The position numbers were made by a program, and so were the translations under genes. DNA of 64,000 nt from positions 1 to 64,000 of the forward strand of contig JAVBQA010000031.1 in assembly GCA_031549325.1 (NCBI GenBank). Direction: 5' to 3'. The notes under the pieces are model-generated. The model worked only from the letters and a program-made list of their open reading frames with translations, was not told the DNA's origin and did not search any database. Within the stretch, counting starts at the first letter, position 1; every line of letters starts with the position of its first letter. This document shows positions 49,836-57,472 of this stretch, piece by piece. This stretch comes from JAJDGF01 sp031549325. GTDB taxonomy: Bacteria > Bacillota > Clostridia > Christensenellales > Aristaeellaceae.

Positions 49836-50656
49836 GCCCAGCTCACCCCTGTCATGCCCAGCGCTTTATACGCTTCCTGCAGTTGTTCTTCGCTCGGCAC
49901 GTGATGATGCCAGGCGGCCTTGTTCTCGGCAAACGGCAACCCCTTGCCCTTAACGGTCTTCGCGATCAGGCAGTGCGGTCTGCCCGCCGGATGCTCCCCT
50001 TGAAAGTAATCCAGGATCGCGCTCATGTCGTTGCCGTCGATCTCCGTCACGTCCCAGCCAAACGCGCGCCACTTGGCGGAAAAATCCTCCAGCGCCATCA
50101 CCGCTTCGGTGGCGCCGGAAATCTGCAGCCCGTTGCGGTCGACGATCGCGAACAGGTTGTCTAAGCGGTAGTTCGCGCCCGCCATAGCGGCTTCCCAGAT
50201 GGATCCCTCAGCCTGCTCTCCATCGCCCATCACCACGAAGGTATTGAAACCGCGGCCGGTGCGCTTCGCGCCCAGCGCCATCCCCACGCCCGCGCTCAGC
50301 CCGTGACCCAGCGCGCCGGTGCACAGCTCGATGCCCGGCACCTTGTTCGTCGGGTGCCCGATCAGCCGTGAGCCCGGTGTCGAAAACTCACGGAGCTCCG
50401 ATTTTTCAATGAACCCGAGGTCTGCCAGGATCGCCAGATACCCCTCTACGCTGTGGCCCTTGCTGAGCAGGAACCGGTCGCGATCCGGCCAATCGGGGCG
50501 CTTCGGGTCAATCTTCATCACGCCATAAAACAGCGCCGTAAGCACATCCAGACAACTCATCGCGCCGCCTGTGTGGCCTGTCTGGGCGCGGGTGATCATG
50601 GTCACAGCGTCCGCCCGACGCTCGTTGGCGATCCTTTGCAGTTCTGTTGCGTTCAT
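49832..50656 (-). CDS. Transketolase, N-terminal subunit (first split transketolase)
   Basis: 274 residues with the pyrophosphate-binding domain: ITRAQTGHTGGAMSCLDVL, LSKGHS, GALGHGLSAGVGMALG and the thiamine-diphosphate motif VMGDGEQAEGSIWEAA...IVDRN. It needs the downstream C-subunit. GGAGG precedes the ATG. It is the first catalytic gene after the LacI regulator. Confidence 0.95.
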   Translation of the reverse strand: MNATELQRIANERRADAVTMITRAQTGHTGGAMSCLDVLTALFYGVMKIDPKRPDWPDRDRFLLSKGHSVEGYLAILADLGFIEKSELREFSTPGSRLIGHPTNKVPGIELCTGALGHGLSAGVGMALGAKRTGRGFNTFVVMGDGEQAEGSIWEAAMAGANYRLDNLFAIVDRNGLQISGATEAVMALEDFSAKWRAFGWDVTEIDGNDMSAILDYFQGEHPAGRPHCLIAKTVKGKGLPFAENKAAWHHHVPSEEQLQEAYKALGMTGVSWA

Positions 50657-50735
50657 ACTGCCTCCTTATGCGCTGGCCGCCAAAGGGCATGACGCCCTGT
50701 GGCGGGGTTCAAGGGGTTGCGCCCCTTGCGCTCAC

Positions 50736-51761
50736 CTAGTTGTGCCGTAAATCCCGGATGCTCTTTCTCTCGACGAGCTCGACGCCAACCTCGATCTTCT
50801 GGATGCAGTCGGGCGCGCGCTTGTCGGCCATCTCCACCAACCTTCGCACGGCCACTCGCCCCATCTCGCGCTTGATCACACGCACGGTGGACAGCGGCGG
50901 GCTGTTGACCTGGCAGATCTGCAGATCGTCCATGCCGATCATCGACACGTCGCCAGGCAGCTTGTAGCCGTGTTCTTTTAGCGCCCGAGCGAAACCCGCG
51001 GCAATGATGTCGTTGGCGGCAAAATAGGCACTGGACAACCTGGGTTTTTGCTCGAGTAACGCCATCACATCCAGGTAAGCGCCCTCGATGGTGGGCGTCA
51101 CGCGCCAGCTATAGTCAATGAACTGCTCCAAGTGGTGCTCGCGCATGGCGTCCTCGTAGCCCATGCGCCGGTAGCCCATGTTTTGGAAGCGCGCGCTGGA
51201 GGTGATGTGACCGATGCGGGTGTGCCCCATGTTGATCAGGTGTTCAGTGGCCAGATAGCCCGCGTCCTGGTTGGCGATGGCCACCATGTTCTTCGAAAGA
51301 TGCGGGAACAGGCTGTCCAGAACCAACAGCGGCGCGGCCGTTGACGCAAACAGGCGCATGTCCTCCTGATGCATCTCGGTGGCCAGCAGCAGGATGCCCG
51401 CGCACTCCTCCTTGCAGATGCCTTTCACGCGCTCGAGATAGTCGCCGTCCTGCTCCATGTGGATGTTGCTGATCATCATGTCGAGGCCGCTCAGATGACA
51501 CTCGCGCTCAATGCCGTCCATGAGCTCCATAAAAAACTGGGTGTCCATCAGCACCAGTCCGTGGCGCTTGAACACCACCAAACGGATGTAATCGCGCTTG
51601 GCGGTGCGCTGGGGCTCAAAATCGTAGCCGATCTCACGCGCGATCTGCTCGATCTGCTGGCGGGTGGCCTGCCCCACGCCCTTGCGCCCGTTGAGCGCGT
51701 TGCTGACCGTGGCCACCGACACGCCGGCGCGCGCGGCTACATCCCGGATGGTTGCCTTCAT
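50736..51761 (-). CDS. LacI-family regulator of the rhamnosidase/transketolase operon
   Basis: 341 residues. Helix-turn-helix ATIRDVAARAGVSVATVSNALNGRKGVG (in parts), hinge GYDFEPQRTAKR, effector-binding core with VLDSLFPHL, AYFAANDIIAAGFARALKEH and VSMIGMDDLQICQV. It heads the minus-strand operon, 79 bases before the transketolase gene, and probably autoregulates via palindromes in the upstream 436-base gap. Start 51761 has GGAGG upstream; the open frame extends to 51902 without a better ribosome-binding site. Confidence 0.93.
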   Translation of the reverse strand: MKATIRDVAARAGVSVATVSNALNGRKGVGQATRQQIEQIAREIGYDFEPQRTAKRDYIRLVVFKRHGLVLMDTQFFMELMDGIERECHLSGLDMMISNIHMEQDGDYLERVKGICKEECAGILLLATEMHQEDMRLFASTAAPLLVLDSLFPHLSKNMVAIANQDAGYLATEHLINMGHTRIGHITSSARFQNMGYRRMGYEDAMREHHLEQFIDYSWRVTPTIEGAYLDVMALLEQKPRLSSAYFAANDIIAAGFARALKEHGYKLPGDVSMIGMDDLQICQVNSPPLSTVRVIKREMGRVAVRRLVEMADKRAPDCIQKIEVGVELVERKSIRDLRHN

Positions 51762-51808
51762 AATCTGTGTGCCTCCATTCGCAGCGTTATAACATCCAGC
51801 ATACCACG

Positions 51809-51823
51809 AATGTTTAAAACATT
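51809..51823. promoter_or_regulatory. Perfect dyad, probable LacI operator
   Basis: AATGTTT-A-AAACATT is a perfect 15-base inverted repeat about 50 bases before the LacI ATG, overlapping the likely minus-strand promoter. This placement fits autorepression. Confidence 0.6.
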
Positions 51824-51948
51824 TGTTACGATTAATCTGTGTTTTGCATTTGTTCATGCATATTTCGGCGACAAATACATGTATCTGTATTCTAAAATGC
51901 ATGTTGTGTTATGTCAAGCGCACTCAAGAGAATGAAAAATGTGAACGT

Positions 51949-51958
51949 TTTAGCTAAA
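51949..51958. promoter_or_regulatory. Perfect 10-base palindrome
   Basis: TTTAGCTAAA, flanked by CGT on the left and CG on the right (CGTTTTAGCTAAACG), resembles LacI-family operators in shape. It lies between the two divergent transcription units. Confidence 0.4.
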
Positions 51959-52053
51959 CGCTTTGTCCTATCTCACAAAACAGGCTGCGTTTCCCGACAA
52001 TTCAGCCTGACCCTGCGCCGTGCGCTGGCTATCTCGCCATTGTTTGCTGAAAC

Positions 52054-52072
52054 GTTTACTTGTTTAGTAAAC
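52054..52072. promoter_or_regulatory. Perfect 7+7 dyad upstream of the plus-strand promoter
   Basis: GTTTACT (52054-52060) and AGTAAAC (52066-52072) with a 5-base centre, 49 bases upstream of the plus -35 box. The adjoining TGAAACGTTTAC also has LacI/CcpA-like half sites. Candidate binders are the LacI protein of the left operon or the GntR of the right operon. Confidence 0.5.
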
Positions 52073-52120
52073 TGATAAAACTTTTGAGGATATTTCACTC
52101 GGCAGTCGATCAAATCTGGC

Positions 52121-52149
52121 TTGACAACCCCGAACAATCATGCTAGTCT
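52121..52149 (+). promoter_or_regulatory. Promoter of the right-hand transketolase operon
   Basis: TTGACA (52121-52126) and TAGTCT (52144-52149) with a 17-base spacer, about 48 bases before the first ATG. Confidence 0.7.
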
Positions 52150-52197
52150 CGAATCAAACGTCCTACATTGAACATTAATGGAATGAGGTGAGCCATT

Positions 52198-52875
52198 ATG
52201 AAGGTTGCCGTCGTCTACACGAGCACCACGCCAGAGCTGGTCCAGATGGTCGAACAGCAGCTGATAACCCAGCTTGCGGGCAAGGATGCCCAGCTCATGA
52301 GCTACAAGGATCCCTCCATTCTTCAGGAAGCCCGCGATAACGGAGGCGTCACGTTCGGCTGCGCCAGGCGACTGCTGAACCTTTACGAGCAGGGTGTGAA
52401 GGACTGCGCAGACATCATACTGAACGTGTGCAGCTCCGTGGGTGACGTGGCGCTTCATGCAAAGCCGCTGTACGAGCTGACCGGCGTGCGCTTCGTGCGC
52501 ATCGACGAGGACATGGCCATGGAGGCCGTGGCGCTGGGCAACAGAATCGGCGTGATCGCCACCCTCCCCACCACGCTCGAGCCCACCAAACGGTTGGTGC
52601 TTGAGTGCGCCAAGCGCCAGGGCAGAATGGTCGAGCTGGTGGATGGCCTGGCGGACGGCGCGTTCGGCCTGGACCCGGAGCAGTTCAAGCAGAAGCTGAT
52701 CGACACCGCCATGCGCATCAAGGATCAGGTGGACGTGCTACTGTTCGCGCAGGGCTCCATGGCCTACGCCGAGCAGGCCGTGGCCGCTTCCGTGGACAAG
52801 CCCACGCTGTCCAGCATCCGCTTTGGCGCGGCGGCCGTTCGTCAGGCAGCGGATGCATTGAGGTGTGAAAAATGA
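52198..52875 (+). CDS. Asp/Glu/hydantoin racemase-family protein lacking the second catalytic cysteine
   Basis: 225 residues with the racemase fold: MKVAVVYTSTTPEL at the N-terminus and the first catalytic-Cys position at Cys78 (DIILNVCSSVGDVA). At the place of the second Cys (normally in a GCT-like motif) the sequence reads FAQGSMAY (about 184-190), so two-base racemisation is unlikely. One-cysteine members include decarboxylases and isomerases, so a sugar-acid or keto-sugar isomerisation is possible (inference). It is the first gene of the plus-strand operon, with GAGGTGA before the ATG, and overlaps the next gene by four bases. Confidence 0.83.
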   Translation: MKVAVVYTSTTPELVQMVEQQLITQLAGKDAQLMSYKDPSILQEARDNGGVTFGCARRLLNLYEQGVKDCADIILNVCSSVGDVALHAKPLYELTGVRFVRIDEDMAMEAVALGNRIGVIATLPTTLEPTKRLVLECAKRQGRMVELVDGLADGAFGLDPEQFKQKLIDTAMRIKDQVDVLLFAQGSMAYAEQAVAASVDKPTLSSIRFGAAAVRQAADALRCEK

Positions 52876-53741
52876 AGCTGATCCCAAGCGTTTGCAGCAA
52901 CCTTTGGTTTCCGGCATCGAGAAAGGACATCGATGCGTTCCAGCGCACGGCCGAGTTCCTGGCCGCGAAAGGCGTGCGCTGCATGGAATACTATCACGAT
53001 GGCGACGGTTTCGACCGCGTTGGCGGAATCCTGCAGCAAAACGGGCTGGACAGCGTGCTGATCGCGGTGATTCCGCTGAAAGAGCAGCTGCTGCATCTCT
53101 GCGCCACCGACGAGAACTGCCGCCGTCGCGCCATCGAGCTTTGCAGCCAAATGATGCGCCGCGCCGCAGACAACGGCGCGGGCGTCATGATGGTTTGCTC
53201 CGGGCGGATTGAGCTGGGGCGCGAAGACCAGGGCGTGCATGCGTTGGCGCAATCCGTCGAAGCGCTTCACAACGAGCTGATCCGGCAGGGCCATCCCCTG
53301 TCGCTAGAGTTGGAGCCCTGCGACAGCGGCGTCGACGCGCGCCAGCTGATCGGGCCATATCAGCGAACGCTGCAGCTGTGCGCGCTGCTGAAACAGCGCG
53401 GCGTTCCGCTGCGGCTGACCATGGACAGCGCCCACACCAGCGAAGAAGGCCAGAATTTTTTCGAGGCCGTGCAGGCAACCAAACCCTTCTGCTCTCATGT
53501 CCACTACGCAAACTGCACCTTGAACGACCCGAGCAACCCGCTGTATGGCGACAAGCATTTGGGTTATGAGTTTCCGGACAGCGTTTGGACATTTGACACG
53601 CTGCATCAGCTCACAACGCAGCTGGATGCGCTGTATTCAGGGGACGAACCGCTGAAGATCGGCCTGGAGGCGCTTTGCCGCGAGCGCGATCCGTTCGCGT
53701 ATTTCGACCAAACCTGGGCGCGCCTGGCGCTGCCCGTATGA
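52872..53741 (+). CDS. TIM-barrel sugar isomerase/epimerase
   Basis: 289 residues of the xylose-isomerase-like fold. Candidate metal ligands are Glu in LSLELEPCDSG, Asp/His in LTMDSAHTSEEG, His in CSHVHYANCT and Glu in IGLEALCRERD. It likely interconverts an aldose and ketose or epimerises a ketose. Start overlaps the racemase-like gene stop (ATGA). It is the second sugar isomerase of this fold in the window; the two are not close copies. Confidence 0.87.
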   Translation: MKLIPSVCSNLWFPASRKDIDAFQRTAEFLAAKGVRCMEYYHDGDGFDRVGGILQQNGLDSVLIAVIPLKEQLLHLCATDENCRRRAIELCSQMMRRAADNGAGVMMVCSGRIELGREDQGVHALAQSVEALHNELIRQGHPLSLELEPCDSGVDARQLIGPYQRTLQLCALLKQRGVPLRLTMDSAHTSEEGQNFFEAVQATKPFCSHVHYANCTLNDPSNPLYGDKHLGYEFPDSVWTFDTLHQLTTQLDALYSGDEPLKIGLEALCRERDPFAYFDQTWARLALPV

Positions 53742-53751
53742 GGAGGCTGGC

Positions 53752-54570
53752 ATGACGACTAAGCAACTCTATGAAACCGCCAACAGGCTGCGGCTGGACG
53801 TGGTCGAAACCGTGTATGCCGTGGGCGACGGCCACCCGGGCCCGTGCATGTCCATCGCCGAAGCCATGGCCGTGCTGTTCTTTGACCGCATGGACATCCG
53901 TCCAGAGGAGCCGCGCTGGACGGAAAGGGACCGGTTTATCCTCAGCAAGGGCCATGCCTGCCCGATCCTGTATGCCGCGCTGGCGAGGCGGGGCTTCTTT
54001 CCCATTGAGGAGCTGAGCAAGTTGCGCACGCTGGAAGGCATGCTGCAGGGTCATCCGGACATGAACAAGACGCCGGGCGTGGACTCGGTGTCCGGATCAT
54101 TGGGGAACGGCGTGGCGATCGGGCTGGGCATGGCGCTGGGCATGCGCATGCAGAAGATCGGCAAGCATGTGTTCGTGGTCGTGGGCGACGGCGAGATGCA
54201 GGAGGGCGTGATCTGGGAAGCCGCCATGGCCGCCGCCAAACACAGGGTGAGCAACCTGATCGTGCTGGGCGACTGCAACAACAACCAGTCGGGCGGTCAC
54301 GTGACGGATCTGAGCTCGCTTTACCCCGCCGTCGATAAATGGGCCGCGTTTCATTGGCAGGTGCTGCAGGTGGACGGCCACGACGTCGAGGCGCTGCAGC
54401 AGGCGCTTCATGCGACCTGCGCGGAAAAGGAGCGTCCGAGCTACATCGAAATGAAGACCGTTAAGGGAAAGAACATCTCCTACATGGAGAACAACAACGC
54501 CTGGCACAAGCGCACACCCACGATGGAAGAAGTCGAAATCGCAAGGCGCGAGCTGGAGGTGCCCAAATGA
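53752..54570 (+). CDS. Transketolase, N-terminal subunit (second split transketolase)
   Basis: 272 residues. Motifs are LSKGHACPILYAAL, SGSLGNGVAIGLGMALG and the thiamine-diphosphate motif VVGDGEMQEGVIWEAA...GDCNNNQSGG. The segment GDGHPGPCMS replaces the more usual GHxGGxxS around the substrate/cofactor His, a difference from the first copy (GHTGGAMS). Ends overlap its C-subunit by four bases. Confidence 0.94.
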   Translation: MTTKQLYETANRLRLDVVETVYAVGDGHPGPCMSIAEAMAVLFFDRMDIRPEEPRWTERDRFILSKGHACPILYAALARRGFFPIEELSKLRTLEGMLQGHPDMNKTPGVDSVSGSLGNGVAIGLGMALGMRMQKIGKHVFVVVGDGEMQEGVIWEAAMAAAKHRVSNLIVLGDCNNNQSGGHVTDLSSLYPAVDKWAAFHWQVLQVDGHDVEALQQALHATCAEKERPSYIEMKTVKGKNISYMENNNAWHKRTPTMEEVEIARRELEVPK

Positions 54571-55502
54571 GCACGCTGAGCACCCGTGAAGCCACCGTCC
54601 GCGCGATCATGGAGGCTGCCGAGAAAGACCGCCGCATCGTGCTGGTGTCTCCCGATTCCATGCTGGCGGCTCGTTCGACGCCGTTCGCGCAAAAATATCC
54701 CGATCGGTTTGTCGAGGTTGGCATCGCCGAGCAGGACGCCGTGGATGTCGCGGCGGGCCTGGCTACCACCGGCATGATCCCGGTGGTCATCACCTACGCG
54801 GGGTTTCTGACCATGCGCGCCTGCGAGATGATCCGCACCTTCATCGCCTATCCCGGACTGAACGTTAAGCTGGTCGGGCTGAACGGCGGCATGCTTGGCG
54901 GCGAGCGCGAGGGCGTGACACACCAGTTCTATGAAGATCTGGGCATCCTTCGCTCCATGCCGGGCGTTTCGATTCTAACCCCCGCCGACGCGCACCAGGC
55001 GTACAAGGCCGCCCAGTCGATGCTTGCAATCGATGGACCGGTGTATCTGCGACTGGCCAGCGGGCGCGAGCCGGAGGTGTTCGATGAGGGAACCCCGTTC
55101 GCGTTCGGCAAGGCGAGAACCGTCATCGACAACGGAAATGATCTGGCCATCTTCGCAAGCGGGTTCATCATGAATCGCGCCATCGAGGCCACCCACCAGC
55201 TGAAGCGCCAGGGCGTTGACGCCACATTGATCGACATCTCGACCTTGAAACCGCTGGACCACGACGCCGTCACAAATGCGCTTCGCAAGTGCGGGCGCGC
55301 CATCACCATAGAGGATCACAACATCTACGGCGCGCTGGGCAGCGCGATCTGCGAGGTGGCCTGCGAGGCGCGGCCCTGCCGCGTGATCCGGGTGGGCCTG
55401 CCCGATGTGTACCCGCGCAGCGGCCACGCCGACCAGCTGCTGTCCGCGTACGGCCTGGGCATCCCCGATATCCTGAGCGCCGCCCGGCGCGCCATGGAGT
55501 GA
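54567..55502 (+). CDS. Transketolase, C-terminal subunit (second split transketolase)
   Basis: 311 residues with FVEVGIAEQDAVDVAAGLATTG (catalytic Glu, in parts), the GGMLGGEREGVTHQFYEDL segment (His for substrate) and a C-terminal domain ending in LGIPDILSAARRAM. It acts with the preceding subunit. No kinase gene is present in this operon, unlike the left operon, so the substrate may be phosphorylated elsewhere or not at all. Confidence 0.94.
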   Translation: MSTLSTREATVRAIMEAAEKDRRIVLVSPDSMLAARSTPFAQKYPDRFVEVGIAEQDAVDVAAGLATTGMIPVVITYAGFLTMRACEMIRTFIAYPGLNVKLVGLNGGMLGGEREGVTHQFYEDLGILRSMPGVSILTPADAHQAYKAAQSMLAIDGPVYLRLASGREPEVFDEGTPFAFGKARTVIDNGNDLAIFASGFIMNRAIEATHQLKRQGVDATLIDISTLKPLDHDAVTNALRKCGRAITIEDHNIYGALGSAICEVACEARPCRVIRVGLPDVYPRSGHADQLLSAYGLGIPDILSAARRAME

Positions 55503-55507
55503 TTTTT

Positions 55508-56242
55508 ATGCAAGACAAAACGACTCTGCTCACCCCTATGAACAACAAAACCATCGTGGATCGCATCATCGCGCGGCTGACGCGCACCATTCTGTCCGGG
55601 GCGCTGAAGCCGGGCGATAAGATCCCCACCGAGGTGGAGCTGTCCGAATCGCTGGGCGTGGGGCGCAACACTGTGCGCGAGGCGGTCAAGGCGCTGGTGG
55701 CCATGGGCGTGCTGAACATCCGGCGCGCCGAGGGCACATTCGTCGCTGATGGCTTTTCCGAGCGCATGCTGGAGCCAATGATCTACGGCATGGTCTTGGA
55801 GGGCGGCGACACGCCCGCCGTCAGCGAGTTGCGCTATCTGTTCGAGAGCGGGCTGCTGTCATTGGCCATCGACAAGGCGACCGCCGAGGACACGGAGCGG
55901 CTGCGCGCGGCGCTACAAACCCTGTCTGACGCCGCCAAACCGCCCTACCGTATCTCGGAAATCCTGGACGCCGACATGCGCTTCCACCGCCAGATCGAGC
56001 AGATCGTGGGCAACCCGCTGGTCGAGAAGATTATGCTGGTCATTCAACGCATCTCTCAGCCTTCACTGGAGCGGGCCATCCAGCGCTTCATCGACGGGGC
56101 CAAGATGCCGCAGATGCTCTCCATGCACCGGCGGATCTGCGAGATCATCGAATCCAAGGACAAGGCCAGCGTGGGCGAAGCGATGGATGAACACTTCAAA
56201 TACTGGCGCGAGGCGCTGCTTCGCAAGGAGGAGGAATCATGA
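55508..56242 (+). CDS. FadR-subfamily GntR regulator
   Basis: 244 residues. The N-terminal winged helix (IIARLTRTILSGALKPGDKIPTEVELSESLGVGRNTVREAVKAL, in parts) is followed by an all-helical FCD effector domain with LRYLFESGLLSLAI, DADMRFHRQIEQIVGN and the metal-site His in SMHRRICEII and EHFKYW. It sits inside the operon it likely controls. GGAG lies eight bases before the ATG at 55508; it overlaps the transaldolase start by four bases. Confidence 0.93.
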   Translation: MQDKTTLLTPMNNKTIVDRIIARLTRTILSGALKPGDKIPTEVELSESLGVGRNTVREAVKALVAMGVLNIRRAEGTFVADGFSERMLEPMIYGMVLEGGDTPAVSELRYLFESGLLSLAIDKATAEDTERLRAALQTLSDAAKPPYRISEILDADMRFHRQIEQIVGNPLVEKIMLVIQRISQPSLERAIQRFIDGAKMPQMLSMHRRICEIIESKDKASVGEAMDEHFKYWREALLRKEEES

Positions 56243-57276
56243 GCTATTTCCAGAACGTGCACGCGATTTCAAAGACCCGGTTTTGGGTGAACAACGTGAC
56301 ACGCGCCCAGGCGCGTCTGGCCATCAAGGCGGGCGCTGTGGGCTGCACGCAAAACCCGGCGTATCTGTCAAAAGTGATCGGAAGCAAAGACGACGGCGCG
56401 TGGATCGATGGCATGATCGATGAGCTGTTGCCCGTGTACGCGGACGACAATGCGCTGCTCGCCGAGCTTCAGCGCCGCGTGATCGCGGGAATCTGCCGGG
56501 AGTTTATGCCCATATATAAGGAAAGCGACGGACAGAACGGCCTCGTCAGCATACAAGCCGATCCATTCCACGAGGACGTCGGCACAATCCTCGACAACGC
56601 CGAGAGGAGCCGCGCGCTGCTGCCCAACTTCCTCATCAAGATCCCCGCCACAAAATCGGGCATCGAGGCCATCGCGCTGCTGATCCCGCAGCGCGTGCCG
56701 CTGTTGGCCACCGAGGTCATGAGCATGGACCAGGTGATCGAGCTTCTGGAGCTGCACAGGCGGCTCACCCAGGGCATGGAAAACCCGGCCCCGTTCATCT
56801 TCGCGCACATCAACGGCATCTTTGACGAACACCTGGAGGCAACCGCCAAGCAGCAGCACATCGATGTCAGCGCCGAGGCGCTGCGCTGCGCGTCGTTCGC
56901 GCTGGCGCGGCAGATGCAGTCGCTGATGGCGGAACGCGGCTACACCGCTAGCTATCTCGCGGGCGGTGCGCGCGGGCTGCACCATTTCACCGACATGGTG
57001 GGCGTCGAAGGCGGCGTGACGATCAATTGGACCGGCGCCGCGGACAAGCTGATCGAGCTGGACGAACAGCCTGATGACCGGTTTGCAAAGCCCATCCCTC
57101 AACACTTGATCGATGAGCTGATGGCCAAACTGCCCGACTTCAGGAGGGCCTGCACGCCCGGTTCACTGGCTGCCGAAGACTATGAGCACTTTGGCCCGGT
57201 GGTGCGATTCCGCGACGCCTTTGAGGAAGGCTGGGCGATGGCGCTGGATTATGTGGCCCGCAAGCGGCCCAAATAG
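56239..57276 (+). CDS. Transaldolase-family protein
   Basis: 345 residues. Transaldolase features are GAVGCTQNPAYLSK at the N-terminus, VSIQADPF, the Schiff-base lysine Lys134 in LIKIPATKSGI, and VTINWTGA near the end. It lacks the exact VTSNPT-like motif, having TQNPAYL. It may perform an aldol split or transfer on the product of the transketolase. Together with two sugar isomerising enzymes it makes an unusual transketolase-transaldolase sugar pathway. GGAGGAAT precedes the ATG. Confidence 0.88.
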   Translation: MSYFQNVHAISKTRFWVNNVTRAQARLAIKAGAVGCTQNPAYLSKVIGSKDDGAWIDGMIDELLPVYADDNALLAELQRRVIAGICREFMPIYKESDGQNGLVSIQADPFHEDVGTILDNAERSRALLPNFLIKIPATKSGIEAIALLIPQRVPLLATEVMSMDQVIELLELHRRLTQGMENPAPFIFAHINGIFDEHLEATAKQQHIDVSAEALRCASFALARQMQSLMAERGYTASYLAGGARGLHHFTDMVGVEGGVTINWTGAADKLIELDEQPDDRFAKPIPQHLIDELMAKLPDFRRACTPGSLAAEDYEHFGPVVRFRDAFEEGWAMALDYVARKRPK

Positions 57277-57345
57277 ACAGGCGCAATGACAGTGCCCTCA
57301 ACAGTTTCGGCGCGCGCGCATCCGCACACCCAACATTGCACAAAT

Positions 57346-57356
57346 TTGTTAAACAA
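57346..57356. promoter_or_regulatory. Dyad upstream of the third binding-protein gene
   Basis: TTGTT-A-AACAA is a perfect inverted repeat of the size seen for FadR/GntR operators. It is about 40 bases upstream of a promoter. Confidence 0.4.
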
Positions 57357-57394
57357 TTGAAAGAATATCCAACCGGATTTGAACGCCATCCCGA

Positions 57395-57423
57395 TTGACA
57401 CAAACACTTTCTCATGATACCAT
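57395..57423 (+). promoter_or_regulatory. Internal promoter before the third binding-protein gene
   Basis: TTGACA (57395-57400) and TACCAT (57418-57423) with a 17-base spacer in a 196-base gap. The -10 overlaps an ACCAT-N5-ATGGT dyad (57419-57433), a possible operator. Confidence 0.6.
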
Positions 57424-57472
57424 TTTATATGGTTTGTTTCGCGCACAGATGAAATTTTAGGAGGAGTTTATC

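Larger units (their letters stand above)
51762..52197. other. Large intergenic control region between divergent transketolase operons
   Basis: 436 bases without a gene, noticeably more AT-rich than the surroundings. It holds at least three strong dyads (51809-51823, 51949-51958, 52054-52072) and a plus-strand promoter (52121-52149). The minus-strand promoter is not clear; TATGCT near 51798-51803 may be its -10. Confidence 0.8.

Noticed and set aside
48102..49904. 600-codon open frame on the plus strand
   Set aside because: Lies opposite the FGGY kinase and transketolase genes, crosses their boundaries, and has biased composition. A shadow frame.
51949..52072. CcpA catabolite-response element (TGAAACGTTTAC)
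   Set aside because: The half-site spacing is two bases shorter than the 14-base cre consensus; a LacI-type site is equally likely, so no cre was called.
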